The notes below the pieces were generated by a model. The model ran no database searches. It was given only the letters and a program-made list of their open reading frames with translations, and was not told where the DNA came from. The translations under genes were made by a program, and so were the position numbers. Below, one piece after another: positions 1-8,697 of a stretch of 64,000 nt of DNA. The stretch is from Muribaculaceae bacterium (lineage in GTDB: Bacteria > Bacteroidota > Bacteroidia > Bacteroidales > Muribaculaceae). Every line of letters starts with the position of its first letter. Within the stretch, counting starts at the first letter, position 1. The stretch is taken from NCBI GenBank assembly GCA_022510505.1, contig JAFLTL010000001.1, positions 1-64,000 on the forward strand, given 5' to 3'.

Positions 1-50
1 TAACCTTCTGATCCGTAGTCAGATGCTCTATTCAGTTGAGCTAAGGAGCC
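1..50 (-). tRNA. tRNA-Arg (anticodon ACG), 3' part cut off
   Basis: Read on the minus strand, the first 50 bases give the 5' half of a tRNA: acceptor strand GGCTCCT, a D arm with GCTC/GAGC, an anticodon stem TCTGA/TCAGA and a seven-base loop CTACGGA with anticodon ACG, which decodes CGU-family arginine codons. The variable loop has just begun where the window ends, so the T arm and the acceptor 3' strand lie outside. The 5' end at base 50 lies about 17 bases downstream of the start site predicted from the promoter at 73-103. Confidence 0.93.
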
Positions 51-72
51 AAACTTGGTTCGAAAACCGATG

Positions 73-103
73 CAAAATTACTCTTATTTTTCGTTTTTAC
101 AAA
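73..103 (-). promoter_or_regulatory. Promoter for tRNA-Arg
   Basis: On the minus strand a -33 TTTG (103 to 100) is separated by 19 bp from a -7 TAATTTTG (80 to 73). This is a near-perfect Bacteroidetes sigma-70 type promoter. It predicts transcription starting near base 67, just ahead of the tRNA. Confidence 0.75.
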
Positions 104-330
104 ATTTTTAAAAATTTTATTTTATTTTTTTGTATGTCGGATAAAACGATCTCAGTTATTGTGTAACCACTACTTGGCGGGTAGGAGCATATTTCCATGT
201 AGATCAGTAACCATAAAGGCTAATTAGTCACTGTTACTGCCTGAAACACACCGGCTCAACGATATCAATGAAGACGAATCTATCGACAAAAGACTGAGTT
301 CCTCACCATTAATTCAGTAACTTAGCCATA
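104..330. other. Intergenic stretch with no recognised gene
   Basis: Between the tRNA-Arg promoter and the MFS transporter end there is no ORF with coding character and no RNA I recognise. The promoter-proximal part is very A/T rich. It separates two minus-strand transcription units. Confidence 0.6.
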
Positions 331-353
331 AGAAAGGCTCGATAAACGAGTCC
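331..353 (-). terminator. Likely terminator after the MFS gene
   Basis: On the minus strand GGACTCG, loop TTTAT, CGAGCC is followed by TTTCTT. The stem contains one bulged base and lies 5 bases past the MFS stop codon, so it is a modest intrinsic terminator for the decarboxylase/transporter cluster. Confidence 0.45.
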
Positions 354-357
354 TCTT

Positions 358-1749
358 TTAGTTTTCATAGTATTCTTTTCTGACACCAAACGCGAATCTC
401 CGTTGACAAATGAAAGCGAGAATAGCGAATCCTGCTGCGAGAATAAAGTTGAAAAGGAAGGGGAACGTTTCGGCGTGTCGGGCATGGAATATTGCTGCAG
501 CTCCATCAATTATGAAGGGTACAGCAACAATGGAAAGGTAATTGGCCGTCAAGACAAAGGCCAATGCCAAGGTAGCCTTTGCCGGGTTGTTAACCGTACG
601 ACTCGCTTTGTCATAGATTAAGGGTTGGAGTACACCGTAACCACCACCTGCCAAAATGGCTCCTAAGCAGAGCATGAAGGGATGATCAAAGAACGCGTAA
701 GCTCCTAAGCCGAGAGCCATCAAAATGGCACAAACCCAGAACGTTGTTGCCTTTAGACCTTTCACAATATAAGGAAGGAGAAATCCGGGCAAGAAAATAA
801 AGAGGAAGAACAATGAAGTGATTGTTCCGGTCAGCTCGGTGCTCCAGCCCTTTGATTGTACAAGATAGGAAACATAATAGTCTATAGCCATTGTCGAATA
901 GGAGATAAAGAAATAAACTCCAATAACGCTCCATATTCTTCCGATGAAAAAACCTTTGATAATCTTTGGGAGTTTTGTTGCCGGATGAGTAGATGCCTGG
1001 GGATTGATAGTTTTTTCTTGCAAAATATCAGTTTGACCAATACCCTCAGCTGCTCTTTTGGCCATTTCTTGGGCCTCTTGTGCAACTTTTTCAGCATCGG
1101 CAACAGCTTCATGGGCTATTTGTGGTGCTTCAGAATAGACTGTTGGATGGGATTTTGCCAAAAGATCGGCTGATGGGATTCCATGGAGCCCGAACGTCAT
1201 CAATAACGGAATAATTGCAACCAGGTAGACCAGGAAAGGTAGATGCCAGTGAAAGGTGTCTTTACACAACCATCCGACAATGAAAGTAGCTGCTACTACA
1301 GTCAGATTAGAAATACCGCTCTGGAGTCCCATTACCTTCATTCGGTACTTATTGGCAAAAACATCAGCAATAAATCCGGTAGAGAAAGGAATGATTAAAC
1401 CGGCTCCGCACCCCAAAAGACAGCTGATAATAATCAGATAGGTCATGCTGTTGGCAAACATATATAGGATGCCACAAGCGAAGAAGATTGCCAGACCCAG
1501 AACCACAGTCAGAATCTTATGGCGAGATAACGACAGTCGTCCTGACAGCAGAACAAAAGGAATAATCAGTAAGTTTGGAAGTACGGTTAGCAGTTGCTGT
1601 TCCGTTTCGGTAGTGTGAGGGAACACCTTGGATAATGTCCCCAACATTGGACTGATTGCAAGCCCTGGCAAATTAACCACGAGCGACAGCGAAAGAATCG
1701 CTGCCGCCGTGATAAATGTTACAGGCTGTTTTCCGGTCTGAATAGCCAT
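358..1749 (-). CDS. MFS transporter with alanine-rich central loop
   Basis: A 463-residue major facilitator superfamily carrier of the inner membrane. Six hydrophobic helices (about residues 12-190) and a second bundle (about 275-450) flank a cytoplasmic loop of about 80 residues, longer than usual. The loop holds an alanine/glutamate-rich helix (about 211-236, AEKVAQEAQEMAKRAAEG) that resembles the tail of the adjacent amino-acid exchanger. The gene starts 3 bases after the exchanger stop, so the two are surely co-transcribed, downstream of two PSD-like decarboxylases. The substrate cannot be read from sequence; import of an amino acid or export of an amine is an inference from the neighbours. 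Confidence 0.85.
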   Translation of the reverse strand: MAIQTGKQPVTFITAAAILSLSLVVNLPGLAISPMLGTLSKVFPHTTETEQQLLTVLPNLLIIPFVLLSGRLSLSRHKILTVVLGLAIFFACGILYMFANSMTYLIIISCLLGCGAGLIIPFSTGFIADVFANKYRMKVMGLQSGISNLTVVAATFIVGWLCKDTFHWHLPFLVYLVAIIPLLMTFGLHGIPSADLLAKSHPTVYSEAPQIAHEAVADAEKVAQEAQEMAKRAAEGIGQTDILQEKTINPQASTHPATKLPKIIKGFFIGRIWSVIGVYFFISYSTMAIDYYVSYLVQSKGWSTELTGTITSLFFLFIFLPGFLLPYIVKGLKATTFWVCAILMALGLGAYAFFDHPFMLCLGAILAGGGYGVLQPLIYDKASRTVNNPAKATLALAFVLTANYLSIVAVPFIIDGAAAIFHARHAETFPFLFNFILAAGFAILAFICQRRFAFGVRKEYYEN

Positions 1750-1752
1750 GAC

Positions 1753-3723
1753 TTACTTATTGTCGGAGTTTTTCAATCCTTCAATCTCGTCGGAAACTTT
1801 GCGGGCGTCCTCCATTGCTGCTCTTGCTTTGGCTTCGGCAGCTTCTACCTCATCAGCAGCTCGGGAGAGAATTTGAGCATCCTCAGCTTCCTTCGCAGCC
1901 TTATCGGCAAGTTCGGCAGCTTCTTTCGCTAGTTGTGCTGCTTCAACCGACACCTCTTGGGGCTGTTGATTATTTGAATCGACTGTTGTCGTTTGATTAG
2001 TAGTGCTCTGAGAAGTTCCGGCATCGGCCGGTGCCTGAGCAGGTTTCGACTGAGGTGCTGTCTGAGAAGTGACACTAATGGGTGCACTACCTGCCTGTGG
2101 CTGAATTTTCATGTTATCGATTTCAGAAATTGTTTTCAAAGAAACCGGACCTAATTCACCATCTTCCCATTCCATAGCGCGAGATATTTCTGCATCTGTC
2201 GGAACATAACCTTCAGGCCACTTCGAAATCTGATCGGGCTGACGTCCTTCGATTTCCCAGTTGAAAGGATAGAAATCGGTGTTTTTGTCGCGCCAAGAAG
2301 CCTTACGACGATCGTATACGATGAACGGAACTGCGAGTAGAACTGCACACCCTGCTACAAGTATTACGATATAGGTAATAGGATTTCCTGTGTTAATCTG
2401 TGACGGAGGGAAGAAACTTATGACAGTTGCCAACAAAGCTCCTGCTATACCAACCACACCGATGAGCCATTCAACGAATTTGCCACCTGGTACGCGGAAA
2501 CCTCTCTTGACATTGGGTTCGGTACGACGTAGACGAATGAATGCTGCGTAGATGACAATTGCCATAATCAGGTAAAGGATGGTCGACATCTGACTTAAAA
2601 TCTGATAGGCCGATTCCACACTGGGAAGGATGACCAACACAAGGGAAAGAATGGTGACGACTATACCCTGAATCCACAGCAGAGGAACCTGAATTCCATT
2701 CTTGTTTGTCCTTTGAAGGCTCTTGGGAAGGTAACCTGATTTACCGACAGCAAGAATACCTGTTGAAGGGCCTGCAATGATTACGCTAACTTGACCTATT
2801 ACACCGAATGTAATGAATACTGCCAGAACGTTGCCAAGCCAAGGTACTCCGAGATGAGCCCACAACTGATCGTAGGCATAGAGCAAACTTGCTAACAGAT
2901 TAATATCTTTGGCCGGTTCAACGAAACCGATGGCAAGAGTGCCTGCAATAAAGATGACTAGAATTATAATCACAGCGAGGAACACCGACTTAGGGAAAGT
3001 CTTGGCCGGGTTATTCATGTTGTTTACGTGAACCGCCTGCATTTCCATACCACCATAGAAAAGGAATATCGAAGCTGCTAGAACTATGGTCTGATAGTTT
3101 TTGAAGTCGGGCCAGAACGGTTGGCTACCGTTGATAAAATTATGACCACCTGTACAGATGTAGATTACACCAAGAATGATCAGAATTGCGCCGGGAATAA
3201 TAGTTCCAAATAAACCCCCGAGAGTGGAAAGCTTATTAGCTGATTTGATACCACGGAAGGTATTGAAAGTGCTAAGCCAGAAGACTCCCAGCAGGATACA
3301 AATAGTATAGATTTTATTAGCTGCCAGATGGGCATCGAAACTTTCGGGCCAGAAAACATAGGCTAAAGCTACCGATGCGAACATCAGTACGGCCGGGAAC
3401 CAGATGAGAACCACCATCCATTCCATGTACATGGCTGCCCATCCCCAGCGCGGACCGAATGCCTCGGCGCACCAACGGAACAAACCACCACTCTTGGTAT
3501 AAGTCGATGCAAGCTCGGCACAAACCAACGAGAAGGGAATCAAAAAAACGATAGCGGCAAGAATATACCAGAAGATGGATGTATAACCGAATTCGGCTTG
3601 GGAAGAAAGACCGCGAAGACTCAGTACCGTTGTGATGATGAGAATCGCCATTCCTACCATAGAGAGGGAACCTTTCTTCGATGCACCCGTCGAAGCTCCT
3701 TTCGGAGGATTGGAAGTTGCCAT
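1753..3723 (-). CDS. APC-family amino-acid exchanger (GadC-like) with coiled-coil tail
   Basis: A 656-residue amino acid-polyamine-organocation permease of the glutamate:GABA antiporter type, with about 12 membrane helices between residues 20 and 480. The start ATG at 3723 (MATSNPPKGAS) is chosen because the upstream reading frame has no family similarity. Beyond the transport domain is a cytoplasmic tail of about 170 residues: a GadC-like soluble stretch, then a Q/T/P-rich linker, then an Ala/Glu/Lys helix (about 591-656) of coiled-coil character. Family members usually end far earlier. Genes upstream are two pyruvoyl decarboxylases, so substrate/product exchange coupled to amino-acid decarboxylation is the likely role. 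The actual amino acid is unknown. Confidence 0.87.
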   Translation of the reverse strand: MATSNPPKGASTGASKKGSLSMVGMAILIITTVLSLRGLSSQAEFGYTSIFWYILAAIVFLIPFSLVCAELASTYTKSGGLFRWCAEAFGPRWGWAAMYMEWMVVLIWFPAVLMFASVALAYVFWPESFDAHLAANKIYTICILLGVFWLSTFNTFRGIKSANKLSTLGGLFGTIIPGAILIILGVIYICTGGHNFINGSQPFWPDFKNYQTIVLAASIFLFYGGMEMQAVHVNNMNNPAKTFPKSVFLAVIIILVIFIAGTLAIGFVEPAKDINLLASLLYAYDQLWAHLGVPWLGNVLAVFITFGVIGQVSVIIAGPSTGILAVGKSGYLPKSLQRTNKNGIQVPLLWIQGIVVTILSLVLVILPSVESAYQILSQMSTILYLIMAIVIYAAFIRLRRTEPNVKRGFRVPGGKFVEWLIGVVGIAGALLATVISFFPPSQINTGNPITYIVILVAGCAVLLAVPFIVYDRRKASWRDKNTDFYPFNWEIEGRQPDQISKWPEGYVPTDAEISRAMEWEDGELGPVSLKTISEIDNMKIQPQAGSAPISVTSQTAPQSKPAQAPADAGTSQSTTNQTTTVDSNNQQPQEVSVEAAQLAKEAAELADKAAKEAEDAQILSRAADEVEAAEAKARAAMEDARKVSDEIEGLKNSDNK

Positions 3724-3799
3724 AGTTATTCTTTTAGGGTTGTTATTGAGTTTCCTTAAAAAACCGGAAGGTTCAGCGTTTAGGGAGAAGAATCCGGTT

Positions 3800-3835
3800 A
3801 AAAGGAAGGGGAAAGTTTTATTTGAAACTCTCCCC
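3800..3835 (-). terminator. Hairpin between decarboxylase and exchanger genes
   Basis: On the minus strand GGGGAGAGTTT pairs with AAACTTTCCCC (one G-U), followed by TTCCTTTT. It lies about 50 bases past the decarboxylase stop and 75 bases before the exchanger start. It could be a full terminator or an attenuator that lowers transporter expression relative to the decarboxylases. Confidence 0.6.
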
Positions 3836-3883
3836 TTCAATATTAAATTTCTCTATTCAAGCGAAAAGTTGATAATTGTCTCA

Positions 3884-5032
3884 TTACTTTTTCCCAACTA
3901 CTGGGTAGGCCTGAGCGATACGTGTGCCAACTTTATAGTGAACACCGGGTTGCGCTGTGAAGCTAACGTTAGCCTTTTCCTGGAAGACCATTACATAGTC
4001 GGAACCACCGAACTGGAAGTAACTGATTTCTTCTCCTTTGTGGAGGGTACGGCCAACCTCGGCTGTCAAAACTACACTTGAGACGTTACTCATTCCGATT
4101 GGCAGTACTGCTACCAAACCAACTACCGGGTTGTCGATAATGATACATCCACGAGTTTGCATGAATTCATAACCTGCCATATCGGGAGCATAGATCTGTT
4201 CGCGTTTGATCTTGGTTTTACCAGGCTGTCCGGGAACAGGTTCAGCCGATATGTTAACGTAGGTAGTTCCTTGAATTACACGTGCTTCAACTACTTTGCC
4301 AGAAACTGGGGCATGTTGACGGTGATAGTCGTTGGTATTCAGGAAAGAGTGTGTCCACATTCCACCTTTGAAGGCATCCTTGTAAGCACTTCCTTCAAGA
4401 AGTTCCTCAATCTTCCAATAAAGACCCTTACATTCAACACCCGTGTTGGAGTTCACTTCCCATTGACCTGAGAAAGTTGCTTCAGCTGCTGCTACGATTA
4501 CAGTGTCGTCATCAATAGCTGCGATTGGGCGATAACCGGGTTTTGTGACGCGTGCAAAGAATTCATTGAATGATTTCCAGCCACCACGGGGTTCAACATA
4601 TTCATCAAGATTGTAGTTAGGAGCATCACGGAATGTCTGTAATGTCTCGGGAGTCAATGACTCGGGCTTGTCTAGGAATTCACCTTGGGCAATCATGTAT
4701 TTTTTAAGCCATGCGCTAAGCGGAGTCAAGGGCTGCTCTACATCGTGAGGAACTACTGCGTTCTGAAGTTCTTTGACAGGGCTCTGATCGAAAACGAAGA
4801 AGAACTTGCAAAGATATTCTAGGCAAAGATTACCCCAACGGTTCTCTTTCGGTATCCAGGTTACAAACATGTTAATCCAGTTCAGCCAGCTGTCGAGGTC
4901 TTTTACGTCCTCCATCCCTTCGATATTGTAGGATGCTGTCTTGGCAATTGCCTGTTTGAATTTGTCTTCCCATCCGTTTTGTTTGATGAGTTCAACAAGT
5001 TCCTGAACTATGGGTTGATATTGTGTAGCCAT
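3884..5032 (-). CDS. Phosphatidylserine decarboxylase-like pyruvoyl enzyme, copy 1
   Basis: A 382-residue protein with an N-terminal PSDC-like domain (about 1-150) and a C-terminal phosphatidylserine-decarboxylase domain. The proenzyme cleavage motif (LGST in classical Psd) is FGGSDY here, putting the pyruvoyl-forming serine at residue 344; the histidine motif YHRQHAP and FNEFFAR correspond to family catalytic blocks. There is no membrane segment, unlike a dedicated phospholipid Psd, and this PSDC-containing branch includes soluble amino-acid (tryptophan-type) decarboxylases. It follows a close paralogue 39 bases upstream and precedes an APC exchanger, which favours amino-acid decarboxylation with antiport over phospholipid synthesis. 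The substrate is not determinable here. Confidence 0.85.
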   Translation of the reverse strand: MATQYQPIVQELVELIKQNGWEDKFKQAIAKTASYNIEGMEDVKDLDSWLNWINMFVTWIPKENRWGNLCLEYLCKFFFVFDQSPVKELQNAVVPHDVEQPLTPLSAWLKKYMIAQGEFLDKPESLTPETLQTFRDAPNYNLDEYVEPRGGWKSFNEFFARVTKPGYRPIAAIDDDTVIVAAAEATFSGQWEVNSNTGVECKGLYWKIEELLEGSAYKDAFKGGMWTHSFLNTNDYHRQHAPVSGKVVEARVIQGTTYVNISAEPVPGQPGKTKIKREQIYAPDMAGYEFMQTRGCIIIDNPVVGLVAVLPIGMSNVSSVVLTAEVGRTLHKGEEISYFQFGGSDYVMVFQEKANVSFTAQPGVHYKVGTRIAQAYPVVGKK

Positions 5033-5071
5033 TTTCGTAGTTAGCTAATCGTTAATACTCTGTTGATTGAA

Positions 5072-6229
5072 TTAGAAACGACGTGGGTCGATTACCGGGA
5101 AAGCCTGTGCAATGCGTGTTCCAACTTTGTAGTGAACACCGGGCTGAGCTGTGAAGCTAACATTGGAAGCCTCCTGATATACTGTCACAATATCGGAACC
5201 ACCGAACTGGAAGTAACTGATTTCTTCACCTTTGTGAAGTGTGCGGCCTTCCTCAGCTGTAAGAACGATCGAAGAAACTTGAGCCATTCCCATAGGAAGA
5301 ACTGCAACCAAACCAATCGGGCTGTCTATTACAACGAGACCACGAGTCTGCATGAATTCATAACCGGGATCATCGGGCGCGTCAAAAGTTCTCTTCATAA
5401 CAAGTTGTTTACGGCCTTGAGCGTCACCTTCGATAGGTTCGGCAGTTACCTGGAGGTAACAAGTTCCCTGAATAACACGAGCTTCAACAACTTTACCCAT
5501 GATAGGAGCATGCTGACGGTGATAATCGTTAGTGTTCAGGAAAGAATGAGTCCATTGACCACCCTTGAATGCATCAGCATAGGGGCTTCCTTCGAGAAGT
5601 TCTTCAATTTTCCAATCCAATCCTTTTATTGAAACATGGGAATTGCTGTTGACTTCCCATTGTCCGTCAAATGTAGAGTCTGCCGGTGAAACGATAACAG
5701 TAGGGTCACCAATGGCTGCTATTGGACGATAACCGGGTTTTGTTCTGCGAGCAAACATTTGGTTGAATGATTTCCAACCACCGCGCGGACGGATATATTC
5801 TCCCATGTTATAGTTAGCTGCGGCGTAGAAAGTTGCTTCTGATTCCGGTGTTAATGAATCGGGCTGATCCATCCATTCGCCAAGAGCATTAACATACTCT
5901 CTCATCCATGCGCTAAGCGGGGTGAGGGGTTGCATTTTGTCGTGAGGTACGACTGCATTTTGAAGTTCCTTAACAGGGCTCTGGTCGAGAAGGAAGTAGA
6001 ACTTGCAAACGTGTTGATAAACGAGTTTGCCATAGTTGTTCTCAATGGGTACCCAGCTTAACTGAGCGTCACACCATTTCAAATAGTCGTCGAGAGTTTT
6101 TACGTCTTCCATACCGACTACGTTAAGAGCCTGCGCATTCTTGAGAGCCTGCTCGAACTTGTCTTGCCAGTTGTTTGTTCTGATCAAGTCAACCAGCTTT
6201 TGCACGATGGGATGATAAGTTTGTGCCAT
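5072..6229 (-). CDS. Phosphatidylserine decarboxylase-like pyruvoyl enzyme, copy 2
   Basis: A 385-residue paralogue of the next gene downstream, with the same architecture: N-terminal PSDC-like part, block WTHSFLNTNDYHRQHAP, and FGGSDI with predicted pyruvoyl serine 345. Long segments around the catalytic motifs are identical in the two proteins, while N-termini and the strand after YHRQHAP differ. They look like a tandem duplication kept for different substrates or as subunits of one heteromer. This copy is first in the cluster and must be read from a promoter in the 6230-6420 gap. As in copy 1, lack of a membrane anchor and the transporter neighbours argue for a small-molecule substrate. 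Confidence 0.85.
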   Translation of the reverse strand: MAQTYHPIVQKLVDLIRTNNWQDKFEQALKNAQALNVVGMEDVKTLDDYLKWCDAQLSWVPIENNYGKLVYQHVCKFYFLLDQSPVKELQNAVVPHDKMQPLTPLSAWMREYVNALGEWMDQPDSLTPESEATFYAAANYNMGEYIRPRGGWKSFNQMFARRTKPGYRPIAAIGDPTVIVSPADSTFDGQWEVNSNSHVSIKGLDWKIEELLEGSPYADAFKGGQWTHSFLNTNDYHRQHAPIMGKVVEARVIQGTCYLQVTAEPIEGDAQGRKQLVMKRTFDAPDDPGYEFMQTRGLVVIDSPIGLVAVLPMGMAQVSSIVLTAEEGRTLHKGEEISYFQFGGSDIVTVYQEASNVSFTAQPGVHYKVGTRIAQAFPVIDPRRF

Positions 6230-6336
6230 TGTTTTGATTTTTTTAGGGTTTTGTATTTAAGAGTTTTTTAGGTTTTGTTCGCTTTAGTTTCGCTTACATA
6301 ATTATAACCATCGAAAAAGCAAAAAGTTTTATGAAG

Positions 6337-6358
6337 TTTGTAATAAATTTGTAATAAA
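6337..6358. repeat. Perfect 11-bp tandem repeat in a divergent promoter region
   Basis: TTTGTAATAAA occurs twice in direct tandem (6337-6347 and 6348-6358), with a partial third copy TTTGTAATCAA at 6393-6403. It lies between the decarboxylase cluster and the divergent peptidase gene, where a regulator could bind. Confidence 0.7.
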
Positions 6359-6388
6359 ATTTATACGAATAATAATATGTTTTTGCAT

Positions 6389-6396
6389 TATATTTG
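6389..6396 (+). promoter_or_regulatory. Candidate -7 element for the S9 peptidase
   Basis: TATATTTG matches the Bacteroidetes -7 consensus TAnnTTTG and would start transcription about 24 bases before the ATG at 6426. No convincing -33 TTTG is found at the expected distance, so this is only moderately supported. Confidence 0.45.
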
Positions 6397-6425
6397 TAAT
6401 CAAGTAATTCCAAATTGATATATCA

Positions 6426-8678
6426 ATGATAAAATTTTTTTCTTTTTGTCTGATTTTCTCTTCTTGTGGTTTTTTATCTGCTCTTTCCCAAGGTACATTG
6501 GAGGATTATCAACGCGCATATTCGATAGGAAATACCTATAACTTTGGACGAGTCAACAATGCAAGAATTATACCCCATTGGATAGAGGGGACAAACAAAG
6601 TTTGGTTTATTTTAGACGGTGACAACGGAAAGGAATATACAGTACTCGATGCTGTATCATTAAAAACCTACCGAATGTTTGATCATTCGACAGTAGCCCG
6701 TAATTTATCGGAAATAATGGATTACCCTGTAGACAAGGATAATATCGAATTGACAGGTCTTAGAGTGAATGGAAAATGCGATACCATTTGGTTCATTCAT
6801 GATAATTACCGTTGGGTTTACCCATTAAAAGGTTCTAACAATCCTTCAAGAATGGAGCCGCTTCCCCAGCGATTACCCGAACCACATTGGATGGTAGTGG
6901 ATGAGGAAAAAAACGGGGGGCCAATAGTTTCATCCGACGGCAAAAGAACAGCTTTTGTTCAAGACAACAACGTATATGTAAGGGATAATATAACAGGTAA
7001 AGAATTTCAATTAAGCCTGGACGGAACTTTGGGCAACTATTATTCTACTTTCATCGAATGGTCACCCGACGGGAAGAAGTTGGCAGTCAATAAAATTAAA
7101 AGTGCGCCTAAAAGATTCGTATATTATGTAGAATCTTCCCCAGGAAAAGGATCACAGCCAATTCTCCACAAACAGGAGTATGCCAAGCCGGGCGACGAGT
7201 TAAGATTCAAAACCCCCGTTATTTTTAATGTGGAGACAGGCGAGCAACTGTCACCATCTACCGAGCTTTTTAACTGCCAATATGACCTTTACGGTCCATT
7301 CTGGAATGATGATTCAGATGGCATCGTGTTTGAATACAATGAGAGAGGACATAAGAACTATCGCGTGTTGGAGATGTCGGCAACAAATGGCAACGTCAGA
7401 AGCCTGATAGACGAGAGCCATGACAAATATGTCAATTATACCAGAATTTTCCGTCACTATCTGAAAGACGGCAAACGCATTATTTGGAGTAGCGAACGTG
7501 ACAATTACAATCATTTGTATATGTATTGCCGGGAAACCGGAGAGATTTCTCACCAGATAACTAAGGGGCCATGGTATGTACGCGAGGTTATTCACGTTGA
7601 TGAACCAGGTGAAAAGATTTATTTTTCTGCCAATGGTATGTGCCCCGATGAAGATCCATATTTTATAAGATATTATTCAATAAATTTCGACGGTAGCTGT
7701 CTGACAGATCTAACACCTTCACCGGGAACTCACACTGCATGGTTTTCTCCCGATTTCAAATACCTGGTCGATTCCTACTCGACAGTATACACTCCTCCTG
7801 TGACTGTTCTTAGGGATGCAAAGGATGGGAAGGTTTTAAAAACGATTGCTACAGCCGACATATCAAACCTAACGGCAGCAGGATGGAAAGCCCCGGAGGT
7901 TTTTATAGCGCCTGGTCGCGACGGTAAGACGCCGATGTGGGGTGTGATATATCGTCCGAGTAACTTTGACCCTGGAGAAACCTATCCAGTCATCGAATAT
8001 ATTTATCAGGGTCCTGGGGACCAGTATGTTCCCAAGGCATTTTATCCCTATCACCGTTATATAATGCCCCTTGCCGAATTGGGTTTCATTGTTGCGATGG
8101 TCGATGGGATGGGTACTTCCTTCCGTACACGGGAATTCGAGAATTTTTGTTATAAGAATCTTGTTGATGCCGGGTTACCCGATCATATTGCATGGCTCAA
8201 AGCGGCAGGGGAGAGGTATCCTTATATGGACCTAAACCGGGTTGGCATCTACGGAGGTTCTGCCGGAGGTCAAGAATCTATGACAGCGGTTCTGCATCAC
8301 CCCGATTTCTATAAAGCTGCTTATTCTGCATGCGGTTGTCATGACAACCGAATGGATAAAATCTGGTGGAATGAACAGTGGCTGGGATATCCCGTCGATT
8401 CATCCTATATCGAGGCATCGAATGTCGAGAATGCTCATTTGTTGACACGCCCACTGATGTTGGTGGTAGGAGAACTTGACGATAATGTAGATCCTGCCTC
8501 GACAATGCAGGTCGTTGACGCATTAATAAAGGCTAACAAGGATTTCGAACTGGTTTTTCTTCCTGGTGTCGGCCACACCTTGGGAGAAGAATATGGCGAA
8601 CACAAGAGATTTGATTTCTTTGTCAAAAATCTGCTTGGGGTCGATCCTCCCACGTGGAGCGAACTACATCAGGAGTAA
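6426..8678 (+). CDS. S9 family (DPP IV-like) exported serine peptidase
   Basis: A 750-residue prolyl-oligopeptidase-family enzyme. An N-terminal signal sequence of about 20 residues precedes a DPPIV N-terminal beta-propeller (about 80-490) and a C-terminal alpha/beta-hydrolase domain (about 520-745). The catalytic triad is visible: Ser612 in YGGSAGG, Asp685 in GELDDNV and His717 in GVGHT. It probably removes dipeptides from oligopeptides in the periplasm or at the cell surface, supplying amino acids; substrate preference (Xaa-Pro or other) cannot be assigned because the nucleophile motif GGSAGG differs from the classic GWSYGG. It is monocistronic and divergent from the amino-acid decarboxylase cluster. 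Confidence 0.9.
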   Translation: MIKFFSFCLIFSSCGFLSALSQGTLEDYQRAYSIGNTYNFGRVNNARIIPHWIEGTNKVWFILDGDNGKEYTVLDAVSLKTYRMFDHSTVARNLSEIMDYPVDKDNIELTGLRVNGKCDTIWFIHDNYRWVYPLKGSNNPSRMEPLPQRLPEPHWMVVDEEKNGGPIVSSDGKRTAFVQDNNVYVRDNITGKEFQLSLDGTLGNYYSTFIEWSPDGKKLAVNKIKSAPKRFVYYVESSPGKGSQPILHKQEYAKPGDELRFKTPVIFNVETGEQLSPSTELFNCQYDLYGPFWNDDSDGIVFEYNERGHKNYRVLEMSATNGNVRSLIDESHDKYVNYTRIFRHYLKDGKRIIWSSERDNYNHLYMYCRETGEISHQITKGPWYVREVIHVDEPGEKIYFSANGMCPDEDPYFIRYYSINFDGSCLTDLTPSPGTHTAWFSPDFKYLVDSYSTVYTPPVTVLRDAKDGKVLKTIATADISNLTAAGWKAPEVFIAPGRDGKTPMWGVIYRPSNFDPGETYPVIEYIYQGPGDQYVPKAFYPYHRYIMPLAELGFIVAMVDGMGTSFRTREFENFCYKNLVDAGLPDHIAWLKAAGERYPYMDLNRVGIYGGSAGGQESMTAVLHHPDFYKAAYSACGCHDNRMDKIWWNEQWLGYPVDSSYIEASNVENAHLLTRPLMLVVGELDDNVDPASTMQVVDALIKANKDFELVFLPGVGHTLGEEYGEHKRFDFFVKNLLGVDPPTWSELHQE

Positions 8679-8697
8679 ACAGGATTGAATTCCCTTA

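Noticed and set aside
3724-3840. N-terminal extension of the APC exchanger
   Set aside because: The upstream in-frame residues are basic and unrelated to the family and overlap the terminator hairpin; ATG 3723 is the natural start.
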